A DNA stretch of 64,000 nt from Nymphaea colorata (taxonomy: Eukaryota; Streptophyta; Magnoliopsida; Nymphaeales; Nymphaeaceae), in contig NC_045147.1 in assembly GCF_008831285.2 (NCBI RefSeq), forward strand, positions 13,742,854-13,806,853, given 5' to 3'. Within the stretch, counting starts at the first letter, position 1. Every line of letters begins with the position of its first letter. Position numbers and translations under genes: made by a program. Shown in pieces: positions 11,009 through 22,691 of this stretch. Under the pieces are notes generated by a model. That model saw nothing but the letters and a program-made list of their open reading frames with translations, had not been told where the DNA came from and did not search any database.

Positions 11009-14000
11009 CAGATAAAAGTGTGACCTAACTTCGGTCGACCGCATTATGTAAAGATGCCGAAGATAAACTATATACCATATATCTGTTACAACCAGTTGCT
11101 GTTAAAGATGTAAATTTTCTCATCGAATTCAACCACTTGTATTCGGATTTGAATCGAATGTCATATCATATTTGCAACCATTGGCTTCCTCCTTGTACCT
11201 AAGCTTTAACAATATTTGTGACCACTTACGAACAAACTAATACCAGTTTTGACAGAGAAGATGATATTAGTTGTTCATGGTTGCTAGCTCAGCTATGCTA
11301 CAAGCATGCAACTTTTTGGAAAGTAAAATAAAACAATAAGTGGTGAAAGCCCTCCAAGGGAGAAGGATATCTTTTTATTGGAATCGGCATGTGAATGTTA
11401 TTGGTTCGCAACGAGCCAATGGAACAAGCATCTTCCTTTTCTTTTCTATCTTCAAACAATGGATTCCAATCTTTTTTCTAATACATCATTCCTCTCATCT
11501 ATAGCAAGCTGGGAGATTCAAGTTTTCATGGCGGTTAATGCCTTGATAGTTTTCGTCTCAAAATCTTGGCCAAATTTCATGAATTTGACTAATTGAATTA
11601 GATTTCGACCGTATCCTGAATGTTATGGAAAGGTTAGGATTAATTTCTTGAAAGGTGAAGACTGTTTTGAAAGGTCAATACTAATTTATATGTCATCCGA
11701 TCTTTTAAAACCAAATTCAAATCTCACAAGTACAAGATTCCATACACACATACATAAATACATACACGATTCCTTTATATCTTTTAAAACCAAATTCAAA
11801 TCTCACAAGTACAAGATTCCATACACACATACATAAATACATACATGATTCCATTATACCGATTCCGTTAATAATTAGCTAGAATCAAACTACCTTTTTT
11901 TTTACCAAATTCACTTTATTAGATTGAAAAATAGATTGACAATCAAATATATCTACCCATTTACAACCATGCATGTAGATGATAAAGGTGGAAGCAGACA
12001 CATTTTTCAACCAGACTCAACTTTTAATCTCAACATTTTTTTAAAAAAAAAGAAAGAAAGTGAAACTCCATTTTGAGTCGGCAACCATGTGGCTCCTGCA
12101 TTGAAAGCATTTGAACTATAAGAAATAGGATCAAAGACTGAGACCAAGAAAAGAATTCGAATTTATGCAGTCGGGCCCATATGTTTGCGGTATGACATGC
12201 TTCGTGATTTCATTCTCAACATCCCACCAGATAAGGAAGGCGGGCTTCATGACTTTAATTTTTTTTTCTTCTTAAGGGAATATGTCATTCATGTGCATGA
12301 ACGAGAAGAAATATGAGCTTGATATCATGTCATCTAGGGCCCATTCAATTCATTCAGCACCATGCTATTGCCCCTATCGTAACGGCTGAGGGCAACCAAG
12401 TGTGCACGCTTGGAATAAAATAAACAACAAGTGAGAAACATCCCGTTGTTATTAATATTATTAATCACCTCTTCCTGGTCGCCCCTCTCCTGGGCTTTGA
12501 ACTACATAATTTACAAAATACAGTCGATGGTTTTAGTTAATATTTCCAGTTCTTTGCTCGTGAACAGTAATGTATTTGGAAAGGGCACCTTTGAGGTACT
12601 GAAGCATCCCTATGGTTATATATATATATATATGTTTCAACTTCTCACAATATATAATTAGGGTAATATGTTTTGCTGTTTTTTTTTTAGCTTTTTTTTT
12701 TATTTGTTTACGTAAACCAGACCTTAGCGACATGCGGGATGTGGTGAGATTTGATAATGCTTTTTTCATAATGAGTAGGTCCCGGAGGTTTTTTTTTTTT
12801 TTTTTTATGCTGCGGATAACAAATATCCGGTTATATTCCATTCTCTTCCATAAAATTCATATAAGATGCCCTCTCGGTGGGGAAGCAATGGTTTATTTAT
12901 TTATTATTTGTATTATTTTATCAATTTAATGTGTGATCTCTTGAGTGGTTTTGAATGGAATGGCCATATGTCCAGGACTGGCAGGCAGACCTCTGCGTGT
13001 GCACATCATAATCTCAGCCACCGCCACCAGTTGAGGGTGGGATCAAGATACCACATATCTCTACCTTTTATCCTATAAAATAGGCAATATATATATATAT
13101 ATAAGAAAGAGAAAAAAAAAAGCTTCAGCCTCACGCATATGCAACAATTAAAACATCTTTTATTTATATATATATATATATATTAGCCACAAATACCGTT
13201 TTCAGATTTTAAATGGTAATGTTTTTTTTAGGGCATAATAAGAAAATTTTGGTAAATATTTATAAAAAATTAAAAACCTTAAAAATTGGAGAAAAGTTAA
13301 ATAAAAGAGAAACTAATAAGACAACATAAAAAAAATAAGCAACAATCTGAAGTTAGAAAATGAAAAATGCAGTTTGACATTAAATAAAAAAAAAACTTGA
13401 AAAAACGCCTAAAATGAAAAACAAACTAAAAAAGCTAGTTTAAAATTCTTTTTTTTTTGTTCATTTTAGATTTTTCTTTAAATAGCATTTTTTGCAGCTT
13501 TATTCGACTGACTTAGTTTTAGCATTTTTAATGCATTTTTCGGAAAAAACATATTTTTGTGATTATGACATATATATATATATATATCTTGAAATTGAAA
13601 TGGCGTGTGGCTATAATGGAAAAGCATCGTCACCACGGCATCAAGTGGAAAAGACATATCTCGAGAAGTCTGGAACCAAGTTCAGAAATTAACAAATATG
13701 CCCCTTTGTTTTTCGTTTATTCCTTTATAGCTTGGGATAAGGCATAACTTGCCATGACACCTCCATTTGAGGTGGTAAGGTAATGGTTGGCTCGCAGCAT
13801 GTGTGAGGTGAAATCCACTTCATCTCGTTAATATCTTCTCAATTAAAGTGTCCCACATCTACTATTTGCAGTCCACAAGAATAATACTTACATGAATCAA
13901 AGTGATGCCTCCTGATTAGTTTTTACAAATCTAAGTTCAGATCAGGCCGAATTGATTTTTGGGATTGGATGTTTATCTTGTATCGTGTCCTTTTCAAAAG

Positions 14001-14735
14001 CATGACTTTTTAGTTCATTGGCCGTGATTGGCAGATCCATCTTCACATTTGAACTCTTAAAAGCAAATCCCATCTGTATCTTGCTTCAACCAAGCTGTCA
14101 CTGCAAGGTCCATCCATCTGGAAAATCGAATTCAAAGACAATCGGTTTCGAATTAATTTCCTTTATCTTATCTGGACTCATTTGAAGGTCAATGATTAAC
14201 ATAAAGCACTTTACTGATGAATTGGAAAATAAATGCTCAGAGCAAATGTTCAGGTGAACCATTATTATTATATCAACATCAGTCAGGGCAACAAACTTTG
14301 TCCGGACGATAAAGAGAAGAAGAAGAAGAAGATTTCTCATTAAATTTTTGGAATAGCTTTCGCTTTCGCGCTGCTATAAACGATGATAAGGTGTCAGTGA
14401 AGGAAGAAGGAACCCACGGGCTTCTTCAATTTCTTCACTAACCTGTGGGCACAACCAACCTGTGTGTGCCGCCAAACGGCCCTACAGTGGTGGCCCTTTC
14501 GTCTTCAACACGGGAAAAGTTTTTCTCTTTTTTTCTTCTAAAAAATCGTTTCGTTAGGGATCCACTTGTTCGCAATAATGCCAACAGGCAGCTTTATTCT
14601 TTGCATTATTTGAAATTGCCGATTCTGCTGTTTGAGTGTTCGTTCTAAAATCGTGTGAGAAAGTCCAACTTCTCCATACTTAGATTTTAAGGTCTAAGTC
14701 ATCAAATCTATTTTTTTTGTTTTAAGAGATGTAGC
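11009..14735. other. Gene-free AT-rich spacer
   Basis: Contains the 79-bp tandem duplication at 11702-11850, short TA tracts near 12617, 13087, 13167 and 13569, and poly-A/poly-T runs at 12680-12800 and 13200-13460. None of the open frames here shows a recognisable domain. Confidence 0.6.
11702..11850. repeat. 79-bp tandem duplication
   Basis: Unit 1 is 11702-11780 and unit 2 starts at 11781. Each begins 'cttttaaaaccaaattcaa' and runs into 'acacacatacataaatacat'. The copies are almost identical apart from acacgatt versus acatgatt near the end, so the duplication is recent. Confidence 0.9.
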
Positions 14736-15149
14736 TAGGGATGTCAATATATCCGATTTGAATCGGATATCCGACCGATCAGATCCAAAAAATCGAATAT
14801 GGATAAAAATTTAATATCTGATTAAGAAATCGGATCGGATTCGGATTTAATAAATGACATCCGATCGGATTCGGATACGGATATACATCAATATCGGATC
14901 GGATTCGGATTGGATTAACTTTTTCACAAATATCCTCTATCTAATACTTGAAAAATGGCAAAATCCGGTTCAAAATTCGGATTCGGATTCGAATATAAAT
15001 ATAAAAAACGGATTCGGAGCGGATTGTAAAATTGGATTTCAGATTCGGATATGACTTTGCTTTATTCGAATCTGAATCTGAATCCGAACATATGAATATC
15101 CGAAAAAACGGATATGATTAAAGATATATCCGATCCGTTGACATCTCTA
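14736..15149. mobile_element. Non-autonomous hAT-like element (MITE) with 8-bp target-site duplication
   Basis: A 414-bp element with inverted ends TAGGGATGTCAA (left) and TTGACATCTCTA (right, complement TAGAGATGTCAA). Flanking 8-mers are gatgtagc (14728-14735) and catgtagc (15150-15157), 7 of 8 matching, which fits the hAT superfamily's 8-bp duplication. The interior is rich in 'ggattcgga' and 'ggatcgga' phrases and has no transposase. A sister copy is at 30723-31113; fragments are at 7080-7345 and 10481-10913. Confidence 0.8.
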
Positions 15150-15157
15150 CATGTAGC

Positions 15158-17262
15158 ATAGTGGATCGGGTGGATGACCATTACAATGCATCTCATGGGC
15201 TCGAGTTTTTGTGAAATACAACTTTCCCGACCTTATAAACAGCACAGCAGGATCACGACAGACATTGTAATTGACATATCCGTCATAAAAACACCAGTAC
15301 CAGTGGCAAAAGCAAAGTTTTATTTGACATATGGAGAAGGGAACTTTATCAAAAAATTAACAACTTTTGGACTGTTTAGTATTTCTAGAAAAATGTGGGT
15401 GGTTAAATGTAACTCTCTGCCCAGGAAGGAGTCCACTTCATATATATGTTGTTGATGTGGATCCAAATGGACAACAGCATGCATCCATCTCCCTGCCCCC
15501 GCCATGATTAGGACCGGAGAATTGTCTTTCCTCCTCCGATTGAAACGTGTGAAACCAACAAACAGATAAGTAGGAAAGTGTTTCCGCCGTTTGCGTGGGG
15601 AGTCCGCGAGACTTTCTCACCTTCGCAGCACAGTCCTTTGCAACCCCACACCGACTTCTGCACTGATGGACCCACAGGGCCAAAGAATTCCCAGACCAAG
15701 AGAGACGAGAGGATTAGTTTATAAAGAAAAAGCGCATCCAAATGTAATTATACAAAGCAAACAAAAGCACATGGGAGGGACCTTTTTCCTTACGGAACTT
15801 TCAGAGAAAGTGAATGGAATTCAATCCCAGTGCAAAGCTTCGATTATTGGGTATTGCACTCAAACTGCAAAACCAACACATGCATGTTCTAACATGGAGG
15901 TGCTGTGGACTATATTCGAGATACGTTTGTTGACAGAGTAGAAAATGCAAAAGCTGCAATGAACTCACCTAATTTTCTCAAGTTAGCTGAAACTTTGTCT
16001 CAGTAAACAGTGTTTCTGGTAAAGCTGTTTGTGTCATATAAAGAACCTCTTTCAGGCAGCCTGCAGAGTCAATAATGTACTTCAATCTGTCGCCAAAACC
16101 CAGTTTTTGTAAGTACTCGCACATGGTTTTGCTGGTTTCAAGCAGCAAAAGGTTTTGGAGAAGATACCTAAGTGGCGGTGTTTCATCATGAATCTACCTA
16201 AAAAGTGAAGTTGATTCACAAAAATATTACATTTCCTGAATTTGCATCGGTTTTAGTAGTAGATTCACGTGATAATAACAAAATATTACTGTCACTAAAA
16301 GCCTCTCAGGTATTGATGCCGAGCTGCCAAAGATGCCAAGTGAATTTCAATGCATTTTCTAAACATAAACTAAATATAAGAACTCACCTATATAATTATA
16401 TTGCTGCTACCTAATAGCTTTAGGTATGAAGTGTTTTTGAGAAATATTGGTTCAGAAAATGTAAGGACTATGTAGAGCGATGTGCACGTCATTCAATTAA
16501 CTCAATCGACAGTTCATAAGTTATTATGTACAAAGGTAAATTTACCCTTGGAAAAAATAACTTTACATGACATATCAGGATTTCTCATAGTTTTCATATT
16601 TACTCGATTGACATAGTATATGTTCCATAAAGTTTTGGCACTTTACTTTTCCATGCCACATGAAATATCAAGGCATACATATATGTTCCACAAACATAGG
16701 TCAATATTTTTCATATAGAACTCAATTAAGTTATTTTATCTTTTCTCCAATAAAGAGACCTGCATGCATGTGGTTGGTTTTACTATTTCTTACATTGTAG
16801 GATCACTGTATCACCTTCCCAATAGTTGGAAACTTTGAAGCAAAGGTTCTTGAATTGAATCTAGGGGCCTTTACTTTACTTGGACAAGAACGACAACCAA
16901 TCATGATATTTTAATAACGCGGCTACCCCATCCTTGTGGGCCACTTCTCCCACCAACTATCATACTTTTTATGGGGCATCTCATTTTTCTTGTGGTTTAA
17001 TTTTGAACAAGATATGCACAGATATTGGAGCATATACATGCACATACGAGATATTCGCATCGCCATATCTTGACATATAGATTCACATTATTCGTATTAT
17101 CTCTAGGCTAGTTTTTGGTTCACAATGGCTTGTTGTTGGAACAAGAATCGGGCCACCCCACTTGAAAGTGGCTTGCAATACCTCATCTTATCTAGAATTT
17201 GATTCCTTTTGGCCGACCTCAAGCCGGATATCTAGGGGAATTGTGGTTCTGATTCTTGTTCA
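15158..17262. other. Gene-free spacer
   Basis: No supported gene. Open frames on both strands near 15320-15940 carry no family motif and overlap each other in several frames. Ordinary AT-rich sequence otherwise. Confidence 0.55.
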
Positions 17263-17270
17263 ATTACTAC

Positions 17271-17442
17271 CAGGGCGGGAGGGGCGGGGGCTGCCTTGGA
17301 GAAAAAAAAAATTACATTGAAAAAATCAAATTTTTTTAGTTTGGTCCGGCCATCGTTCCTCTTGGCCCTACCCGTCGCTCCTCTTGGCTCGACCCGTAGA
17401 TCGGGTGACCCACCCGTAAAAAAAATTCTGGTTCCGTCCCTA
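17271..17442. mobile_element. Short Ac/Ds-type hAT MITE with 8-bp target-site duplication
   Basis: A 172-bp element. The left end is CAGGGCGGGA and the right end is TCCGTCCCTA (complement TAGGGACGGA). The outermost base differs (C versus T), as also known for Ac/Ds ends. Exact 8-bp repeats ATTACTAC flank it at 17263-17270 and 17443-17450. The interior is GC-rich at both ends with an A-rich centre and no coding capacity. The perfect duplication suggests a fairly recent insertion. Confidence 0.85.
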
Positions 17443-17650
17443 ATTACTACAAAGATGATGTCCATTCTGCAATTCAGTATAATAAAAAATGACAAAGCCC
17501 TCAAATCAGATTCAACCATACTTTAGGGGATTCTGCGATTAGATGCTGCCCATCTGCCAAGATCTTTATCTTCTTTAAGAAGGGAACTGAGAATTTGAAA
17601 AAAGTGTAGATCATGTTTATGATAACGGGTCAATCTAGTAGATTACTAAG

Positions 17651-17900
17651 GAGGAGTTTGGATGGTACCCTCTTATTTTTTTAATTTGTTTTTGAAAACA
17701 TAGTTTGCAGGTTTGGATGACCAGCTAGAAACCAAGCTTTCACTATTTAAAATCATGTTTTTGGTGAAAAACTTGGGGGTCTAAGGTTTTTGATGAAAAA
17801 CTTGTGGAAATACTGTTTTCTAAAAACTAAGTTTTTATAAAATAACATTTTCTTGTCTTCCAAACACTTTCTGCAAACCTCCAAAACCAGGCTTTGAAGC
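17651..17900. mobile_element. Possible MITE
   Basis: Facing motifs GTTTGGATGG and CTTCCAAACAC, with an inner pair 'gtttgcaggtttggatg' and 'ccaaacactttctgcaaac', form an imperfect inverted repeat around an AT-rich interior. Borders and target duplication were not resolved. Confidence 0.35.
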
Positions 17901-18244
17901 CCCTAAATATTTTAACAAAGTAACTTAGAAAGAATGTAGATGTTGATGTAAGATTTGTACAGTAAAATAACGTTCCCTCGAATCCCATTCTTCCCAAAAG
18001 CCGATGCAATCGTCGGCTCCGATGCCAAACTCCAGAATCTGGACTTTTGGGGCCGTCCTCTTTGGAAACTACTAATTATTAATCGTTGAAAACGTGAATG
18101 CGGCAGTAAGAACAGCGGCGCTTTTCTCAAAATATCCTTCGCTTTTCCCTCCCATAGATTTGATGCCAGCACCATTCCAAGAATCCAAGCCAAGTGTTTT
18201 CTCTTTCTTCTTTCTTTTCTTTTCTTGTTCAACCAAAACATTTA

Positions 18245-18945
18245 CGCCGTGTTTGATTACCTCAGAACTGTGAATTAGAGATCCACAGATTTCAATGGGG
18301 TGAAATCCGTGGATTAGAGATCGGACCACCCCCTGTCCCATCTCTTGCATTGTACAGATCTCAGATTCGTGAGGCTATGGCCGGAGGTTTCCCGGCCCTT
18401 TGGAAACCATTAGCAGCAGTGCTGATTTCACAAAAGGAAACACATAGAAACACAAAAAGAGAGAGAAAGAGCCCATCTATATCAAAATTTAGGAACAAGA
18501 AGTCCTCTAGTTACAAAAATTTGAGGACAAGAAGAGAGAGACACTCACCTCCAACGGCCGATCCAGACACCGGCTAGTCGATCTCCATCGTCGCGGACTC
18601 GCGAGACGATCTCCATCACTTCAATGAGGGAGACAATGAGAGAAATAGAGCGAAAGAGACGTTGAGAGAAACCTCATTTTTTAAACAAGAATTGAAATTT
18701 TAGAATTGATAAATGAAATGCATCATAACATGCACCTTAAGAAAAGATGAAAAAAATCTAAAATTTTGGAATCCAAATTTCACCATTTAAAAGTGTAATC
18801 ATCATATGGAATTTTGATTTAAGTTTGAACCTATAATGCCAAAACCAAAAATTCTTTGTTTGATAACATAATTCCCATTTTATAAAAAATGGAAATTGTA
18901 GTTCTACAATTCTAGAATCGTAGCCTCATCAAATACTAATGTTTT
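18245..18945. mobile_element. Possible larger MITE-like element
   Basis: The left end GCCGTGTTTGATTACC faces a right end CCTCATCAAATAC. 'gaattgtagttctacaattctagaatcg'-type palindromic text lies near the right end (about 18890-18922), as in many plant MITEs. The inner 18340-18660 carries GA-rich and CG-containing text unlike the rest and may be a captured fragment or nested insert. No target duplication identified. Confidence 0.3.
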
Positions 18946-21706
18946 TAAGTTAACTTGATTGTGTCATCCAGATGCAATTACAAAAATTGTAGAATTTTTT
19001 CTCTTTTAAAGTCGAGTCATTCATTTGATTGTTAGTATCTTTGCAACAACATTGTCTAGTCTACGGTTTTAATTGGACCGCTCAAACATAGAATCACTTG
19101 ATCTAAAATTCTAATATGAGATGACAAACATGGTTTGATCTTCTAAATGAAAGATTCGAACTCTTCGATGTTGAAACAACTCCATCGTATACCTACTATC
19201 CATAAGAATTCAAAAGTATGAGAAAAAGGATCAACTAGATAGACATGAAGTCGAGTAAAATGAAGCTGTACAACCAAACACGACATGACAAAGTATGTAC
19301 ACCAATATCTGATCTATTTATATCCCAGTATCATAGTCCACGGTCCTCCTGCTATTTTAATGCGTGGATAAGAACGCATAAAGAAAAAGATAGGGGGGAG
19401 GAGCCTTAGAGCTCTTGTCAATTCCTTTGACTACCAACTTCAGTTACATGAAATAAAATTATTGGAGCAGGCCTCCAAATAACTACCCTTATTGGATTAG
19501 ATACTTTAATAGATGTACACTTTTATATCATAATGTTAGTGGATACCCTTTCGAACTAAAGAAGAGATACTAGGTCCGGTATTTTTTTCCCCTTTCTTTA
19601 TTAGCTACGATCATATTTGGGATAACCTTTTACAAATTCAATCCCAAAGAGCGCTCAGTTGTGATGATAAATCACATATATATTTAACAGATGTCTTTTT
19701 TCCCTCCTTTCAATAAAAAATTTTACATCCATATGTTCCTAATTTTGAATTTTCTGTCCTAACTTAACCATCTAGCCATCTCATTAACATTAATTTGATG
19801 CTACAATTTAACAACAACTTTCTCACTTTAAGTTACCAAGCACAACAATGTAATTACATGAATATGACTACTTTGTACACACAAATTAAGAGAATCTAAC
19901 TCGTGAGTACCTCATTGCTAAATGTAAATGGTTTGATGTTTTGAGTTCACATCTACATCTACTGGTACTGCTCAAAAACCTAAGGTGGTAGCCATTAATT
20001 TTTAGATATTATCAAGAATTTTATCAGTTATATTAATATTAAATAAAAAAAAGCAAATTCTTTACAAAATAAATCGTGCTGCCCTATTGATGCCATTAGG
20101 GGGCTGTACGTTGAAATGCAACACCGAAATCACGAAGATCAAGGTGTACGTGCACCAAATGAGGTTCTTTAATGTTAATGCATTTGGGGGGGCAAAATCG
20201 GCATGTGCACCGATTTCCGCATATATATTATATATGAAAGGTATGTTGGCCACACAGACCATCGCATGAATCTAATACAAGTCAAAAGCGACAAGAACTT
20301 TGGAAGAAAAGTTGCCCACAGTTTTTTAGCGTGTTTGCTTAACAACATGACCCTCCCGTGGCAAACAGCATGTCTCGCCGGCGTCCGCCAATCCGACCAC
20401 TCGGCACATGGGCTTCACTCCTACATTCAAACACTTTCTCAAGGTTTGATGTATGAGAACGTGAAAATTTCAATATTTTTAAATTTAAAACTAAAATATT
20501 TTTATTTTTTTAGTATTGATTCAAGGTCACTAATTTCATACTAATATTGGAGTTATTGTTTGCAGAAAAATGTGACATAATGATGCGCCTTTAACTTTGC
20601 TTTATAGGTTGATGTTAAAGCCCGGGCTTGCCAAACGCGGAGCTTTATTTATGAGTTAGAACGAGAGCCCGCTGCGAACTGATCATTTGAAAATGAAGGT
20701 CCTTGCAAGTTTGATAATGTTCATTGAATACATAAATATAAAATGTATGTGGTTAATATGCCGGCAATCAGCTAATTTATAACATCGTCAGTCTCGTTTT
20801 CTGTAAAGTTTTGGTGGGACAGAATCTTTCGAAAGCATTTTGTCGAGAAAAAAAAATTAAGAGAGAGAGAGGGAGAGAGTAAATCTTTTAAACCATCGAT
20901 AAGAAAATAAAGAGTTCATATGCAGCTGATATGAAAATAAAGCAATTTCATAATTCCAAAAACAATGGTGCTGTCAAATCGTTAAATTTGTTGCTTTATT
21001 TTGGCGTCAAATTGAAAAGAAAAGGTGATATTTGTTATTGTGGTTTATGATAAGCAAAATCGCTTTAAAAAAGCAACGACGGTGCATTGCATGACACGCA
21101 ACAACGGTGTGGATTCTATCCTATCACAGTGAACTGTTGTAAAAGGAAAAATAAATGTTAGAAAAGCACGTCTATGATGTACTAAAGTGTGAAATGATCG
21201 AGAATCACATAAAAAGAAAACCTTATCACAAACACCGACTGTAGTGAAGATGTGACATAAAAAGCTGGCTAAAGCGCGTATGTTTTTATCGTATATAACC
21301 TTTTCTTTAACTAGTTTTATATATACATATATCACGTAAAGATTTATTTCCAATTTCAACTTTAAAATGAGAATTTTCATGCGTTAAATAAAAAGAGAAG
21401 CTCGTGGTTCTTTTGAGATTTTTGGAGACCCTTTCGCGCTATATTTGAGAAACGGGCGGGGGGTCGTGGCGCTAAGACAACCCTCCTGGACCAGAGGCAG
21501 TTTTCAGTGAGTCGAGAAAGGAAGGGCATTTTCGTCTCGAGAATTTCCGCCCCGTGACCACGTCGCCTTTAAATCGCCGATCCGGAGTTCCTTGTCCCCG
21601 CGGAGTTGCAGGGGCTCGGCGTCTTTGTCCTCTTTTACTGGCGATAGCCGGTGGTGTCGGGGGCAGAACGGGTCGCCGATCTGTCTGTACCGGCAAACCA
21701 TCCCGC

Positions 21707-21714
21707 TATTTAAA
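21707..21714 (+). promoter_or_regulatory. Candidate TATA box of the EF-hand EEP gene
   Basis: TATTTAAA in an otherwise GC-rich stretch. A plausible 5' UTR exon follows, ending at about 21825 with the donor-like GTGAGT, and the coding ATG lies further down at 22692. Confidence 0.5.
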
Positions 21715-22557
21715 CGGTTGGGAGGACGACTGCTGAGACACAGGGAAAGTATATATGCTCAGCCCCTTCTGATTTCTCTTCATTGCCGGAGGAGTCGTCG
21801 TTGGAATGTTTTCTATTCTGAAATGGTGAGTGTCCGAGTTACCGGGCTAATCCCGGAAGCTCCTGATAATCTCCGCCACAGGCTTTATATGGGATCGCAA
21901 ACTCTTCGTTTTCTGCTTCGCTTCGTGAAACTAGTTTTTTCTAGCTGATGGGTCTTTCAGATTCCTATTTGGTTTTTTCTTCTCTTTATTCTGGGCCAGA
22001 ATAGATTTCTAGTGTTTTTCCGGCCTGGAGATTGGTTTTTCTCCTGCTGGGATCTGGATTTTTCGTTCATTTTTTATTTTCCCTGGACTGTAGAGAGAGA
22101 GATATATATATAGCATCTGGTGGCGTATAGACGGTGAATTTTGAGTGATGGAAATGAGTCTAGAATGCAAGTTTGGTTTTGCTTTCTAGTTGCGGTATTT
22201 GTTGCTGGTTTTTTGTTATTTCTGGGGGTGTTCTTTCTTTTTTTTTTAATGTTTTTAAGAGTCTCCTTATTTGGTAGCATGAACGGTTTGTGGTATGTTT
22301 GAACGAGGCGTTGACATCGTTGGGTGGTTTCAGAGGAGGAGATTCTTTTTATACGACTGTATGGAGACGGGGTGTATGTTTTTCCTGTTCTGTGTCAGTT
22401 TTGCGAGAGAGAACAGTTTCACGAGAGAGAATTTGTTGATATATATCAACAGGAGGAAGAAGCAAGTCGAGCGTAGACTGTTCATTTGTCCTAATTCAAT
22501 GGTATAGGTTTGTTTTTTCCTGACTACCAACGACTTGGCTGTCTCTGGTTGAATGCA

Positions 22558-22651
22558 GAGCAGATTTTAAGTTTTTGTTTTGGCCGTTTTAATTGTTGGG
22601 AATCGAGCAGATTTTAAGTTTTTATTTTGCCCGTTTTAATTGTTGGGAATC
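22558..22651. repeat. 47-bp tandem duplication upstream of the EEP gene start codon
   Basis: Units 22558-22604 and 22605-22651 differ at only two positions (gagcagattttaag... to ...attgttgggaatc). They lie just before the ATG at 22692, in the 5' UTR or its intron. The first copy abuts a potential acceptor (TGCAG at about 22554-22558). Confidence 0.9.
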
Positions 22652-22691
22652 TTGTATGCCATTGTACTTGAGGAATTCAGAGGGACTGCTA

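Larger units (their letters stand above)
17451..21706. other. Gene-free spacer with MITE-like segments
   Basis: About 17651-17900 has facing 'gtttggatg' and 'tcttccaaacac' motifs with 'gtttgcag/ctgcaaac' inside, resembling a MITE. About 18245-18945 begins 'gccgtgtttgattacc' and ends 'cctcatcaaatac', another possible MITE-like unit, with an inner segment of unclear origin at about 18340-18660. Nothing else supported. The last 250 bp (about 21450-21700) are GC-rich and probably belong to the promoter of the next gene. Confidence 0.45.

Noticed and set aside
6890-21700. Search for LTR retrotransposon genes or other long coding elements
   Set aside because: No gag, protease, reverse transcriptase, integrase or transposase motif was seen in any frame; only short non-coding elements are supported.
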